Shown here: positions 1-11,804 of the stretch, piece by piece | Numbering within the stretch: the stretch's first letter is position 1 | How the letters are laid out: each line of letters begins with the position of its first letter | Assembly: GCA_963854735.1 (NCBI GenBank) | Contig: OY978104.1 | Coordinates: 868,001 to 932,000 of the forward strand | DNA from: Marvania coccoides | Taxonomy: Eukaryota; Chlorophyta; Trebouxiophyceae; Chlorellales; Chlorellaceae | Length of the DNA: 64,000 nucleotides | Reading direction: 5' to 3' | Notes under the pieces: generated by a model | Seen by the model: only the letters and a program-made list of their open reading frames with translations | The model's database searches: none | What the model was told of the DNA's origin: nothing | Position numbers and translations under genes: made by a program

Positions 1-1
1 G

Positions 2-259
2 CTGTTCCGCTGCGTGAAGGAGTCGGTGGCTGCGCAGGGCCCCGTGCTGAAGGCGGCGTTTCTGGAGCCGCTGCAGGCGCGGCTGGCGTCGGAGCTGTGC
101 ATGCAGATGGTGGGGAAGAAAGATTCGGAGTTTATGGCCAGTTTTGCGACCGCGGGGGCGCTGGCGACGCTGGAGGCGGAGAGGGACGCGGTGCGGCGCC
201 GCGCGCAGGGGCTGTCCCGCATGACCGAAGAGTTTGAAGAGCTGGCAAGGGCTCTGTGA
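2..259 (+). CDS. C-terminal end of a dynamin-like protein (probable GTPase effector domain), partial
   Basis: The frame is open from base 2 to a TGA at 257-259, giving about 85 residues of the last exon of a gene that begins left of the window. It is alpha-helical and reads like a dynamin GTPase effector domain: an N-terminal helix with FRCVKESV, then a helix with RLASELCMQMVGKKDSEFM, then an ERDAVRRRAQ helix ending in EEFEEL. Effector domains close dynamin-family proteins and drive assembly and GTPase stimulation on membranes. The match is by pattern only and the GTPase domain is outside the window, so another helical protein is possible. Confidence 0.5.
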   Translation: MFRCVKESVAAQGPVLKAAFLEPLQARLASELCMQMVGKKDSEFMASFATAGALATLEAERDAVRRRAQGLSRMTEEFEELARAL

Positions 260-1675
260 TTTTATGTGATTAGAAAAGCAACAGCACTACTACTGCCCCA
301 CCACTTTTAAGGCCCGCCCGCCCTCTTCTGAGCGTTTAGGCGTGTTTCGCCGCATTCATTCCATACATGGAATCATTAATGCCAGTTTTATGCTTGAGAG
401 AATTTGAATTGTAGCCTAAACTTTAAATATGGCACCGAAGTTACAATCTGAACAGCTAACAGCAACTCAATGGATGCATGCCTATGTCTCGCTGCCAGGT
501 GGAGCGGCGTGCCAAGCCACGCGGTTGGGGTGTCTTTGTTCGACCCCAGTCAGCACAAGGCTCACCATTTCAACATTGCTGGACTCCAGGAAGCAACACC
601 CAAGTGCAAAGCACAACGGCCCCCTTCAAAGCGAATTTCGGTGGAGAAGCCGTCGCACATCAGCAGCAGCTCCGCATATTCTGGATCGCCAGCCGTCACT
701 GCTTGACGGAATGCCTGCCAGCGTTGAGAGAGAGTCATCTCTGGATGTCGACTTCCATCGGGCCCGCGGGCAGGGTGCTTAATGACGCTGCGCTCATCTA
801 GTCAGTCTGACAATCAAATTATCAATCTGAGATGAAGGGGGTCTGCGTCGTTTAAGACAACTCAAAAAGTTTATCAGATCGAAAATTAAAAATCAAAGGT
901 TTTGAAGTCGTGGGAAGGCTAGGCAAAGCGGGAAGTAGCCAGAATAAATTCTCAATGTTTTTGAAATTACGCACGTCCCTTTTTAAGCAAAAAATTGCCA
1001 TCACACGTTTCAACTTCCAGCAGTTGACAACTGATTGGCTATGTGACCCTCTTTTTTTTTATTGGTCAAATGCTGACGATGAAGGGACTTGCAATGTAGA
1101 GTAGCAACATCACGAGTGTGGTGGCTGCAGCTCAGGACACCTGATGAGTAGGTGTACTTGCCGCTGTCTGCGACGGCGGAAATTCCACCGGGGATTGAAA
1201 GGGCTTGGGGGGCAGGAGACCCCCAGAAATCTGATGCCTAGGGATGAGCTAACCGATGGTCACCGGTTAGTAGCACAGAGGAGGATGTGGGAGCTCGAGG
1301 GCAGGCGCTCGGAGACGGCGGCGGATCGCTGGCATTTTCAATAAAAGTATTAAGGCCCATGGTTGTTGAGATGACGGTGCTAGATAATTGGAGATAGTTA
1401 ATGACTTAATACGAGTCCATGTGCTGAGCTCCTATGTTGCAGAAACACTTTATTTTTTTTTTCAAATTTCTCGAATTCAGCGATATATCGCCAACCTCGA
1501 CAGCATCTTAACATTTTATTAATCATGTAATTTTTTCTAATACTAGCCACCGTCCGAAAACACACCCTAGGATGCAATTTCAATAATTTCCCAAGATCAT
1601 TTATTCCAAATCCCAACGAAAACCATCTTTAATGGTCGTTTAAGAGAATCCCACGGGGAGAATCAAGCAAACCCA
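260..1675. other. Intergenic stretch without a convincing gene
   Basis: About 1.4 kb between the dynamin-like gene and DNA ligase IV. Bases 429-801 are more GC-rich than the flanks and open in all three forward frames (78-117 residues), with no splice sites, domain or compositional bias that favours one frame. They could be a decayed gene or a non-coding RNA. A second short open stretch lies at 1144-1344. The rest is AT-rich. The last 60 bases before 1676 hold the ligase start region. Confidence 0.5.
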
Positions 1676-4600
1676 ATGCATAACAACGACAGCCACCCCC
1701 CCCCCTCCCAGCCCCGCCCCAGCCAGGAGGCGCTGCTGGCCCCCGGCGAAATCAGCTTCTACACCCTCGTCTGCCTCTTCGAGTACCTCGTCAAGCAGTC
1801 CGACTGGAAGAAGCGGGAGCAGATGCTCCGGCGCTTCATCGACGACAACGTGGTGCGCACCAGCGGGCAGGCCTATGATATCTTCCGCCTCATCCTGCCC
1901 AGCCTTGACACCGCACGGGGCAACTACAAGCTGAAGGAAACTGCCCTCGCCGGCGTCGTGGCCAAGGCGTACACCATTATCAAGACCGACCTGGCCAAAT
2001 CTATCAAAAGCTACAAAGACCCCAGCCATGGCAGTGAGTACATGATGTTTCAGCAGTTGAAACCATATAAATAGAAATGCCATGTTCCTGGTTCCTCGCT
2101 TGGCAATTTTTCACATTCTCCTTCTACTTTCTGCTCTTCCCCCGTCTAATTGCCCCGTTTTAGACAGTATTGAGATCTTCAATGATCCTTTTTCCGCACG
2201 TGCCTTTGTGTCTACCTCTTTCGTTTCCTGCAGGCGCTGGCAACCTGCCGCAGGTGCTGTACGATAACGTTTTCACCAAGTTCGCTTCTCTGCCGAACAT
2301 CGACCCCAACACCGCCACGCCCGCGCAGCTGGAAGAGGTCAAGCACCTCAAAGTCAGGGACGTGAATGCAAAGCTAGACGAAATAGTCGCGAAAGCAGGT
2401 AAGCTGCGCAGTTGAACCTCCGCCATTCCTAGCTGTATTTCTCGGCATCTCATCTTCTTTATTTAGTTATTCCCTTCAAATTTGTATGCTCGTAGTTTCT
2501 ATTTTTTTCTACATCCCTCCCTTTACCCTTTGTAGGCAACACGGACGAGCAGGCCAAGGTGATCACGTACTTCAAGCAGCACGCCACCCCCACCATGATG
2601 AAGTGGCTGATGCAGATCATCCTCAAAGAGAAGATGCGGCTGCGGACGAGCGAGAACACTTTCTTCAAGATCTGGCACCCCGACGCGCAGCAGTACTACG
2701 ACCACGCGGGCATGGACATGAAGGCGGTGTTCAACAAGCTCGTCGACCTGAACCAGATCTACCAGAAGGACATCTCGCCGGGTAATAGGGTCATTAATTT
2801 TTATTTTAACTGTCATTATTAAAAACTGTGGAAATTCCTTTCAATTCATTTCTTTGAACTGAGATATTCCACCCCCCCCCCCTTTTTTTAACCTGCTGTC
2901 GCTTCTTTTTCCTCCTATGCACAGGCAAGCCCATCCGCCCGCAGCTGGCTCTCACCGTGCTCAGCGAGAAGCAGGCGTTTCGCGCCATGCAGCACGACCC
3001 GCACGCCGTCAAGGGCGAGGCTCCCAGCGCCCCTAGAGAGTTTGTGATGGAATCCAAGTTTGACGGGGAGCGCATTCAGGCAAGAAGAAAGCGTGCTTTT
3101 TCTTTTGTAATTCCTCAATTTATCGAAGCGTTGTTCAATAGGCATTTCACATATTGGATATTTGTAAATTTAAGTTCAGAATTGATTCGAGTAAATTCCT
3201 TGTTTTTTTTGCACCGCTAATTTGTAGCTATCTTTGAATTTTCATTCACCTGCAGGTGCACCGCTGCGGGGACGAGGTGCTGTACTATTCTCGCAAGGCT
3301 ATCGATCATGGCGAACGATCCAACTACACCGTTCTGGACGACGTCGTCATGGCGGCCACTGGCAGCAGGGACAGAATCATCCTCGACGGAGAGCTCATGG
3401 TGTTCAACAAGCGCATGCGAGATATTAAGCAGTGTGCATTACCTCTCCCTCTTTTTTCTTCGAGAAATATTGCTTAAATAACCTCCGTTTGATTCCCCAA
3501 TTGATTTTCCGACTCCCCTCTTCTTTCTTTCCATTATATTATTGCATAAACTAAAATGCATTCATCCTTAATCAAACGCGCTTTATCCTTTTTCCCCCGT
3601 TTCGCAGCCAGCGGGTGGAGCCCTTTGGCAGCTTAAAACACACTGTCAACGCAGCAGTCAGCGGCAAACCGCCCGACACCCCAATCACCAACGAAGAGTT
3701 CCAGCGCCCCTACGACCCGGTGCCCAACCTCAAAGACCTCGAGCTGCTGTAAGAACGTGCCTAAAAACAAAACGAAACCTAGGCCCCAATGGGAATGACT
3801 GAAAGGGCGATAAATCGCCCCCATACACGCATTTTGACTATATATATATACACGCAATTATTTTATTCTCTGACTATATATATATACACGCAATTATTTT
3901 ATTCTCCATTTACGCTTTCTACCGATTTCAAACCCCTTTTCCTTCTTCTTTTCCAATCGTTTAAATGCACAGGTACGTCGTGTTCGACGTGCTGCACGTC
4001 GAAGGCGCCCCTTACAACTCGTACTCCCTCGTTGACCGCCAGCGCAAGCTGGCAGAGGTGATTCCCCGGGAGGGCGTGGCAAAGGAGGTCCCCGGCGACT
4101 CTCATGTCTGTTGCAGGGTGATCCCGCTGCTGCCTGGCATCGAGATTGGCGGGGCGGAGGCGTCTGTGGTAGCTAACAGCGTGGAGGAGATTGAGGATGC
4201 GGTGAAAAAGGTAAGAGAGGAGTCGGCATTAAAACATTCAACTTATTTCTAGAAATACACCTTTCTATATATATGTATATATATATGCATATTCGAATGC
4301 AGAGCCTGAGAAGAAGTGACATTGCACTGTATCACATACATGCATACCAGTACAATTTGATTCTTTCCACCGCCTTTCTCTCTCTTTGCAGGTGCGGGAG
4401 CGGAAGGAGGAGGGCATCGTGCTGAAGTCCCTCTCCTCCGCCTGGTCGCCCGCCGACCGCAGCAGCGCCTGGGTCAAGCTCAAACCCGACTACATCACCA
4501 AGCTGGATATCGACGCCGTGGTGCTGGGCGGGAATTTCGGGGAAGGCTCCCGCGGCTCTGAAATCTCGCAGTACCTGCTAGGGCTGCCGGTGGCGCCGCC

Positions 4601-5008
4601 GGAGGGGTCCACCAACTGCCCCGTGGTGTTCCAGACCTTTGCCAGGGTAAGAAGAAGACGGAAACAACAAAGGGCGCGATGTCATATCCTTGCAAATTTA
4701 TTCGAATAACGCTGAAATTGGATTTAATTCATGCTTTCTTTTTGCATGTACAGGTGGGAACCGGGCTAGACGAAGCAGAGCGGAAGGCCATCAACGCCCA
4801 GCTCATGGAGCTGCTGGTCAGCTCTTCAGCCAGTGGACCGCCGCCCTGCGTGGAAACCACCGGCAAAGAGAAGATAGACGCATGGGTGAAGGACCCGCTG
4901 CTGGCGCCGGTGTTTGAGGTGCACGCGGACATGCGGCTCATCGGCTCAGAGAACTACAAAACGCCGTACAGGCGAGTATAAAAATTAACAGTTCCCCACG
5001 CTAAATGC

Positions 5009-5107
<99 letters not shown>

Positions 5108-8006
5108 TCAACAACATCGAGACTAACGCACTTTTTCTGCCGTCCCTATTGTTGCTCTTCGCAAAAACAGCCTGCGTTTCCCGCGCATCGAGAAGATTCG
5201 CCTTGACAAGTCCGCAGCGAGCGCCACCACTACTGCCGAGCTGCGGGATCGCGTGGAGAAGAACCTGGAGCTGCAGCGGGAGCAGGCGGAGCACGCGATC
5301 GGAGGGAGGAAGCGGCGGGGCGCGCCCGGCGGCCCACGGGTGTCCAAGCGGCCAAAAGCTGGGGCGGTGGCTCCAGAATTTTTGCAGGAGGGGTTAGAGC
5401 TCGTTTCTGCGGAGAGCAAGGCGCTGGAGGGGTTCATCATCCACGTCGACAACGAGAACACCGCGGGGTACCGCGGTCCGCCCAGGGAGAAGCTGAACGA
5501 GATGGTGGTTAGGTTGGGCGGCATAGTCCACCTGGGCCGCACTTCCAAGGTGACTCACGTGGTGGCGATGGGGCCTCCCAAGTGGAAAAAGTCGGGGGAA
5601 CCCATGGGGGAGCTGGCGCGGTTCGTCAACAACAACAAGAGCAAGCCGGTGCTGACTGCCGAATGGCTGCTCCGCTGCGTGGACTCTGCAGCTCGCGGCG
5701 ACGCGCTGTGCCCCATGCTGCCGCGGGACTACTGGTACATGCCTTCCGTCAGGGTTCCCGACGCCGCCTTTGACCCTTACGGCGACCCGTACTTCATCGA
5801 TTCGACCCCGGATGACGTTAAGGCCATGGTGACGCGGCACATGGCGGGACGCCCGATAGACGTGTTTGACGTAGCGAGAGATTTGGCCCGCTTGGGAAGA
5901 ATGGCGGAGGAGCTGGGGCTGGCGCCGCTGACGGAGGACCAGGCGGCGGCGGTGGAGCAGCTGGAGGGGGCGGTGGCGGTGGCAGGGCGGCGGCCGTACG
6001 CACTTAGTGCGGCGCTGCAGAGGTTTATGGACGCTGAGCTGGCGGCGCACGGCGCGCTGGACCCGCGCGGCAGCATTCTGCACGGCTGCAAGGTGCTGGT
6101 GGTTGAGCTGGAGGATCTATCTTTGTCTTTCCTGAGTTTTGCCGGGGGAGGCGGTGGTGGTGGTGGCGATGGAGCTGGAAGCTCGGCGGAAGAGATGCTG
6201 GACACACTGGCGGCTACGCTGCGCGCTGAGGCCGCTGTAACTGCTGCGCGAGGTGAGAATTTTGAGCAGAAATTGAAATATAACTTGACCTTCACTCAGG
6301 AAAAATAACTTTTCAAAACGCACGCTATATATATGTTCATCAACCCTGTAATGAGTGTATGTATTTTTTTCATATGCCCAATGTATGCATGTATCAATCG
6401 ATATCTAATTCATTTTTCTTCTTCTGACAAACTAATTAATTTCTTCTCCTTATATACCCCTCCCCCCCCCCCCCCCCCCCTCTTTTTTGCCCTCCATCTG
6501 CAGCGACGGCGCAGCGGCTGAAGCTCTCTCGCCTGCGCATCATGGCGCGGCTTCTGGGCGCAGAACAGGCCGAAAACATGGGACTTGACGTCACCCACGT
6601 GGTGGGGGTGGTCGTGGGCGGCTCTAGCGCCCTTCCCACAGCAGCTGCGCTGCTGAAGGCGGTCAGCGATCGCCATGGCGGCAGGGAAGGCGTCAAAGCT
6701 CTGAAAAAGGCGCTGGAGGCGGCCCGGGTGCACCTGGTGGAGCCGGAGTGGCTGAACGCATGCTCGGACGCTGCGGAGGCGGCGGCGGAGGCGGAAGATG
6801 CCAAGTGCAGGGTGGTAAATCCGCCCGACCCAGCAGGTGAGAAACATCCTTTCTTTATGTTTGCTACATTTTGAAAATATCGAAAGGCGGAAGCATGCAT
6901 TTTTGCATTATAAACACGTTAACCGGCTGTGTGAACGTTCGGCTGCATTGCAGTGCCTTTTTGCAACAAAATTACCTTCAGCAGTGTTGCTAATAAATTA
7001 ACGCCTAGTAGTTTTTCTTTAATATTTTGCAGGATTTTCGCTGCTGGGAGAGGCTGTGATGAGCTGGCTGGACGGCTGGCCATGGGGAAACTATCTTCCG
7101 CCCTCCCCTCCCCCCAACCTTCAAAAGCGCGCCGCTGCGGGCCCTTCAGGCGACATTGTTTCTGCTCCGGCCCCAAAGCCCCGGAGAGTAGGAAACGCGC
7201 AGAGAAAGATGGCTGCTGAGCCTGCTGAGCCTGCTGAGCCTGCTGAGCCTGCTGAGCCTGCTGAGCCTGCTGAGCCTGCTGAGCCCCCTGTGCTGGTCCC
7301 ACGCAAGCACAAGCGCGGCAAGGTTCTGAACGGGGGTAACAATGCGGCAGCGGGGCCAGCGCTAGCTGCTGCTGCTACTGCTGCTCACTCCGTTCCTGCT
7401 GCTGCCCCCTCTCGTGGCAACGCGGCGCCTGCGAAAAAAACGCCTGCAGCAGCGGCCGCTGCGGCTGCGGTTTCCTTGATGCCGCCTCCCCCCGCTCGCA
7501 AGAAGAAATCAGCTAAGGAAGGTTCAACTCCTGCTGACGGCAGCAAGGGAGTAATCGCCGCCGCACAGCCTCGGCGCGGCTCTCAAGGCGCGGCTCTCAA
7601 GTCTAAGTCTAAGACTGGCAGCCAAGCCTCGCCTCCGGCCGCTGCTGCTGTCGCTGATGACGTCGACGACGAGCCGATTCTCAGCATGGCGGACGAGTTT
7701 GCGGCCTACATGGCACGCAGCAGGAGCGCCAAAAGCAGTGGAGAGGACCATCAGGCTCCAGCTGGTGCCTCGCCTCAACGCTCGCCTGCTCCCCCCGCCG
7801 ACGCTAGAAATGGTGCTGAAGGCTCCTCTGCGCCTCGTCAATCCTCTCAGCAGGCGCTTCTGGGCAGCGCAGGGGTGAGCCCCAGCCAAGCTGTGATTGA
7901 CGGTGTGGTAGAGCGGAGGCAGCCAGCTGCGGCAAGCAGACCTGCGGGTGGAAGCTTGTTAGCGCGGGCAAGGGAGCTGTCGGAGAGGATACATGGTAAG
8001 AAGTAG
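1676..8006 (+). CDS. LIG4: DNA ligase IV (12 exons, 1,446 residues)
   Basis: ATP-dependent ligase of non-homologous end joining in the nucleus, which in other organisms works with XRCC4. Exons: 1676-2033, 2234-2398, 2536-2781, 2925-3079, 3256-3431, 3608-3748, 3973-4210, 4392-4646, 4754-4971, 5171-6252, 6504-6836, 7033-8006; all phases close. The N-terminal DNA-binding domain is followed by the nucleotidyl-transferase core with the adenylation motif KFDGERIQ (Lys near residue 301), then motif VKLKPDY and the OB fold ending LRFPRIEKIR. The first BRCT lies around residues 700-800 (FIIHVDNEN to LTAEWLLRCVD); the second ends with HLVEPEWLNAC. Introns 4 and 9 need GC donors. A last exon of about 320 residues adds a low-complexity Ala/Pro/Glu tail not found in animal LIG4 (about 900 residues). 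The acidic DDVDDEPILSMADEF patch in the tail could be a binding motif (inference). Confidence 0.93.
3835..3906. repeat. Perfect 36-bp tandem duplication in LIG4 intron 6
   Basis: Two identical 36-bp units (3835-3870 and 3871-3906) each run from TGACTATATATATA through CACGCAATTATTTTATTCTC. They lie inside the intron between 3748 and 3973. Perfect identity suggests a recent duplication, with no sign that it affects the splice sites. Confidence 0.95.
5009..5109. repeat. (CTTT)n microsatellite, about 100 bp, in LIG4 intron 9
   Basis: About 25 uninterrupted CTTT units fill the middle of the intron between 4971 and 5171, placing a long pyrimidine tract upstream of the 3' splice site. Likely length-polymorphic. 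Confidence 0.97.
6364..6390 (+). repeat. Dispersed intronic repeat, short copy (LIG4 intron 11)
   Basis: Begins TTTTTTTCATATGCCCAATG, the left end of the repeat family described at 37743-37805. It lies inside an intron and reads in the sense direction of its host gene. Only the left half is recognisable, so it may be a decayed copy. Confidence 0.5.
7212..7283 (+). repeat. LIG4: Coding 9-bp tandem repeat (Ala-Glu-Pro) in the LIG4 C-terminal exon
   Basis: Eight consecutive units of a CCTGCTGAG-type 9-mer encode (AEP)8 in the ligase tail. The DNA units are identical, so the array is probably recent and may vary in length without changing frame. Confidence 0.95.
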
Positions 8007-8578
8007 AGAGCATACGCTTTGTTTGCTTGCTTGTGAGGAGGAAGGGGCCGATTGCATGAGAGATTGAGAGAAAAGAGTCCTCTTTTCTCGCTATCTTCCT
8101 GAAGATAGCGAGTTATTTGTATGCATTAACAGTTCATAAAGTACCTCCTTTGAATTTTGATACTATTAGCTATTGCTGTTTTGTTTCTTTTCATTACGAT
8201 TATCCGCTTTTAATAATGCAGCGCCGCGCCGCAATTGCGGTATTGCCCAAAATGATTTTGCATTTTATACGTATACCGGAAGCTTTTGAGAATGCATTTA
8301 TGACCTCTTGCTCAAATAAACATCGCATGCTTTTTTAAAGGAATGAAACTCTCTCGGGCACCGGCGCCGGCAAAAAATTTAAAACTTTGTAAAATAAAGC
8401 AGCGCGTGTGAATGGTGAAATGAAGAAGACAAATAAATTATCAATTTACGTATATTTTTCTCGGTTAGAACGAAATATATTTCTTCCTAAAAAAAAACAT
8501 GAAGTACAGTAGAGCGAAGAAAACCTGCATCATTTCTCCCTTGGACACATTTTTAATCAAAGAAATCATTATTAGACA
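8007..8578. other. Spacer between LIG4 and the coiled-coil gene, with a double hairpin
   Basis: An AT-rich 570-bp spacer. Just after the LIG4 stop there are two overlapping perfect inverted repeats. The first has 10-bp arms (8068-8077 with 8080-8089, GAGAAAAGAG and its complement). The second has 12-bp arms (8087-8098 with 8101-8112, CTCGCTATCTTC and its complement). Each has a 2-base loop. They share three bases, so both hairpins cannot form fully at once. This probably belongs to the LIG4 3' UTR. No coding region is seen in the rest. Confidence 0.7.
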
Positions 8579-10907
8579 ATGGCTGAACGCGTTGGAACGC
8601 CGACTGAGACGCACGAGGCCTCCCCTCATGCAACTGGGCTTCTCGGGCGAATGAAGCAATTTGCAGGCCTCGGCCCCAAGGAGGAGGAGCCCCACGAGCC
8701 CGAAATCATGGAGGAGAGCGTCCTTGTTCCCTCCGCACAGCCTGTGGCCACAAAAGATGCAGGTAAGTTGAGGGGAAAAAAACGACTTGCTCAATTATTC
8801 GGCATTTAAAATCACTGTTTCAACGCCATTTTAATATGTTTTGTCGTTATCTTGCAGCTGAGGAGGCGTCAAGGGAGCCCACCATCGAAGCCCCCCCTCC
8901 TACTACCACTGACAAAAAGCCCAGTCGCGTTGAGGCTCAGAAGCTGCTGAAGGCCCAGGAGGTGGAGGCTGGCATGGTGAGGCCCCAGTACACCCCCTCC
9001 GGCTTCCTCTACACCGGCCGCGGCCCTGAGGCTGTCACAGCAGACCTCGAGGCCAAGGGCTTCATCCACCAAACTGGCCCCATCCGAGGCGCTGCCACCT
9101 CGGTCACCGCCACCGCTGGCGATATCATGCACGTAGAAGCTCGCCCTGTGCCTTCCGTGGCGGCGCATGGTCCTGCCACTCCTGCGATTTCTCGGCCCTC
9201 AGGCCAGGCTGCTGCTGCTGGGGCTGGCAAGGTGCAGGAGGTGGAGGTGCGCCCTGGATCCGAGGTGGCGGCTCCCTCTGCAGCTGAGGTTGCGGGCATG
9301 AAGGCCGGGGAGCACGCCCTGCTCGCTGAAGAAAGCCGGCGCAGGTATGCCACGTGCGCTTAATTGTATTCACCCATGCCGCTTTTTGACACACAATAAA
9401 GGCGTGTTTCCTCTTCATTTCTAATTATGTGGATGCTCTACATATTTTTTCGTTTCCTTCTGAGCATGCTTGTAAAATCGCGACTAGAACTTTCCGCTTT
9501 TTTTCCTCCTCCTCGCAGGGCCGAGGAGAAGCGCCGCGAGCTGCAGCAGCTCAAGTACCAGGCGCACACGCTGGAGCATCAGAGCGCCGCGCTGCTGCGC
9601 GAGGCTGAGTCCGAGAAGGGTCGTGTGGACGTGGCCATGCGCAAGGTGCATGGCCTGGAATTCCAAGAGTGGAAGAGCTACCAGGCAAGTCAGACATTTT
9701 AAAATTATTTAATTCGTTTAATTCACATTTTAACGCCTCCTTCTACCTCATTTCTCTGCCCCCCAAAATGTAAATTTGCAGGCGGCGGAGAAGGCTGAGA
9801 GGGAGCGACGTGCGGTGGTGGAGCGCGCCAAGCCGGCCGCCCGCACAGCTGACCACTTGGAGCACGAGGCGCTGCACCTGAAGCAATACTCTCAGGACGC
9901 CGAGTTCCACGCCAAGGTGCTGGAGAACAGGGCCAGGGCGCTGCTGAAGGAGAGCGAAGACATGGCGCAATTGAGCCTGGACAAGGCCGCCGAGGCCACC
10001 AGCGTGGCAGGTAAGATAACGAGCGCTTAAAAACCTTCCAATGTAACCTGCCGGCAGTGCTATTGTTGTCAAAATAATGAGAGGTGTGCAACTTATTTTC
10101 TCGTTTGACATATTTCCAAAACCTGATCAACCTCCATCCCCCCCTCTTTCTCTTTTGCCCACCCCTCAATTTTCAGGTCAGCTGGGGCTGCTACGGCAGG
10201 AGATCACCGAACTGAAGGCCCAGATCAACACCCAGGCAGCCCGAGACCTGCCCTCATACATCGAGGAGTGCAACAGAGAGATCGGGGCGCTGGCGCACCG
10301 CGTCGCGCAGCTCCGCGAGGAGATTTCGTGGGCCGAGGGCGAGATCCGGGGCGCCCGCGTCGAGGCTGACACCTGGCGCCGCATTGTGGTGAGCAGGGAG
10401 GGGGTGGCTGCGCGGCTGCTGCTGCAGCTGCGCCAGCTGGAAGATGACTCGCGGGAGGCACGCCACCGCAGCGTGGCGGCCGCCCAGGAGGCGCTGGCGC
10501 CCACGGAGCTGGCGGATATGAAGTACACCGAGGCGGCAATGAGCGCTGCGCACGCTGCCCAGCTGGAGGAAGATGCCAGGGCGGCGCAGGCGGAGGCGAT
10601 CGAGGTGGTGAAGGCCGCGCTGGGCCCCGAGCAGGAGCGCCAGCGCGCGCTGCGCGAGGCGGCGGCTGCCGAAGCGGCGGGCATGGCGCTGCAGGCTCAG
10701 GCTGAGATCGTGGAGGGCAAAGCCAAGCGCAGTCTGTACGAAGCGGAGGTGAAGATGGAGACGGCGGCGGTGAAGGAGGAGGAGGTTGTGCGCCGCGAGG
10801 AGGAGCTGGTAGCAGAGAAGGGGGTGGCGACGGCGGAACGCAGAATGGCTGAGAGCTACACCGCCCAGCAGAAGGAGCACCGCCCCATCGCGGTGCCCAC
10901 CGTGTAG
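8579..10907 (+). CDS. Coiled-coil protein A, probable cytoskeletal or cortical protein (5 exons, 598 residues)
   Basis: Exons 8579-8762, 8858-9344, 9519-9684, 9782-10010, 10177-10907; phases close, and intron 3 uses a GC donor (CAG then GCAAGT). The first 220 residues are disordered and Pro/Ala-rich. They contain LLGRMKQFAGLG near residue 22 and a valine-rich stretch with IMHVEARPVPSV and VQEVEVRPGSEV. The remaining 380 residues are almost continuous alpha-helical coiled coil rich in Ala, Glu, Arg and Gln. The layout (disordered head with a G-LGxx motif, long coiled coil) is shared with the proteins at 13.6-16.3 kb and 34.1-36.2 kb. I recognise no named family. A filament or cell-cortex role is inferred from composition only. 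Confidence 0.85.
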
Positions 10908-11804
10908 ATATGGGTTTTCAGCATGATATGCTCGGGAATACGTGGTTGTTGTTGGTTTGCATTTTGTCTTTGCTTGTGGGGGAGTCGGGTTAATTTTCTT
11001 CTTTTTTCTTCTTCTTTTTCAACAGCGTTCTGTTTTCCTTTTTCATTGTCATTGCTGGCCTGCAGTAATTCGCCGCCATGTTTCCACCTTGTCTCAATGC
11101 AGCATTTGTTTTGTCACCCACGATAGTACGCTGGCTAAGCTTGCCTCATGTACAGTTTTGCGCCAGAGGGCTTGTGTGCTTTTTCTAATAGCGTAATATC
11201 TAGCGACGGTTTTGATGCGTCAGCTGCGGGCTTTCGAATTATGATGCCGTTTGAAGTTGTAATTTCCACCTGTGTAATATTTAGCGTTTCACCCGCGAAG
11301 ATCTCGATGGCTAAGGTAACGCTATGCTACTGACCTGATGTTGGGCTCGCACGTATTCATGATAAAATAAAATTCGTTTCAATCCCCAAAACATGCTGAT
11401 ACATTGTCTCAGAGCATTCGGGCCTCCATGCGGTCACCACAGCTTCTCCGTGATGTTTTTCTCCGCCGCTGCGCCTGTCGCCGGCAACTTTCCTTGATGG
11501 AGAGGCATGACACATTCTTACGCTTGTTTTTACTGACACGGAGAGCGGAGACCACTCGTCAGTATGCCTGACATGAGGAAATGGACAATACCGCGAACTG
11601 CCAGAGCTGTCATTGTTTTTTAGCTGCAAGACTGCTCTGAAAAATGGCGGCGCAACTTTTTGGCCCGGACTTCAAATCAAATTGCATTTTTAAATTAATA
11701 TTTGAAATACCATTTAAAGCCCACCTCCAAAGCACGCCATCGCTCGTCAATTGACTACTAATTATTCAAACAGGTCTGCGATTTTTACATCGAACACAAA
11801 AAAA
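10908..11804. other. Intergenic spacer
   Basis: About 900 bp between two forward genes. It holds only short ORFs in competing frames, runs of T and weak AT-rich sequence. It presumably contains the 3' end of the upstream transcript and the PDCD2 promoter. No feature can be supported. Confidence 0.5.

Noticed and set aside
1144..1344. Short Arg-rich ORF with a GGTCACCGGTTAG stretch that looked structured
   Set aside because: No tRNA or snRNA fold could be drawn and there is no homology.
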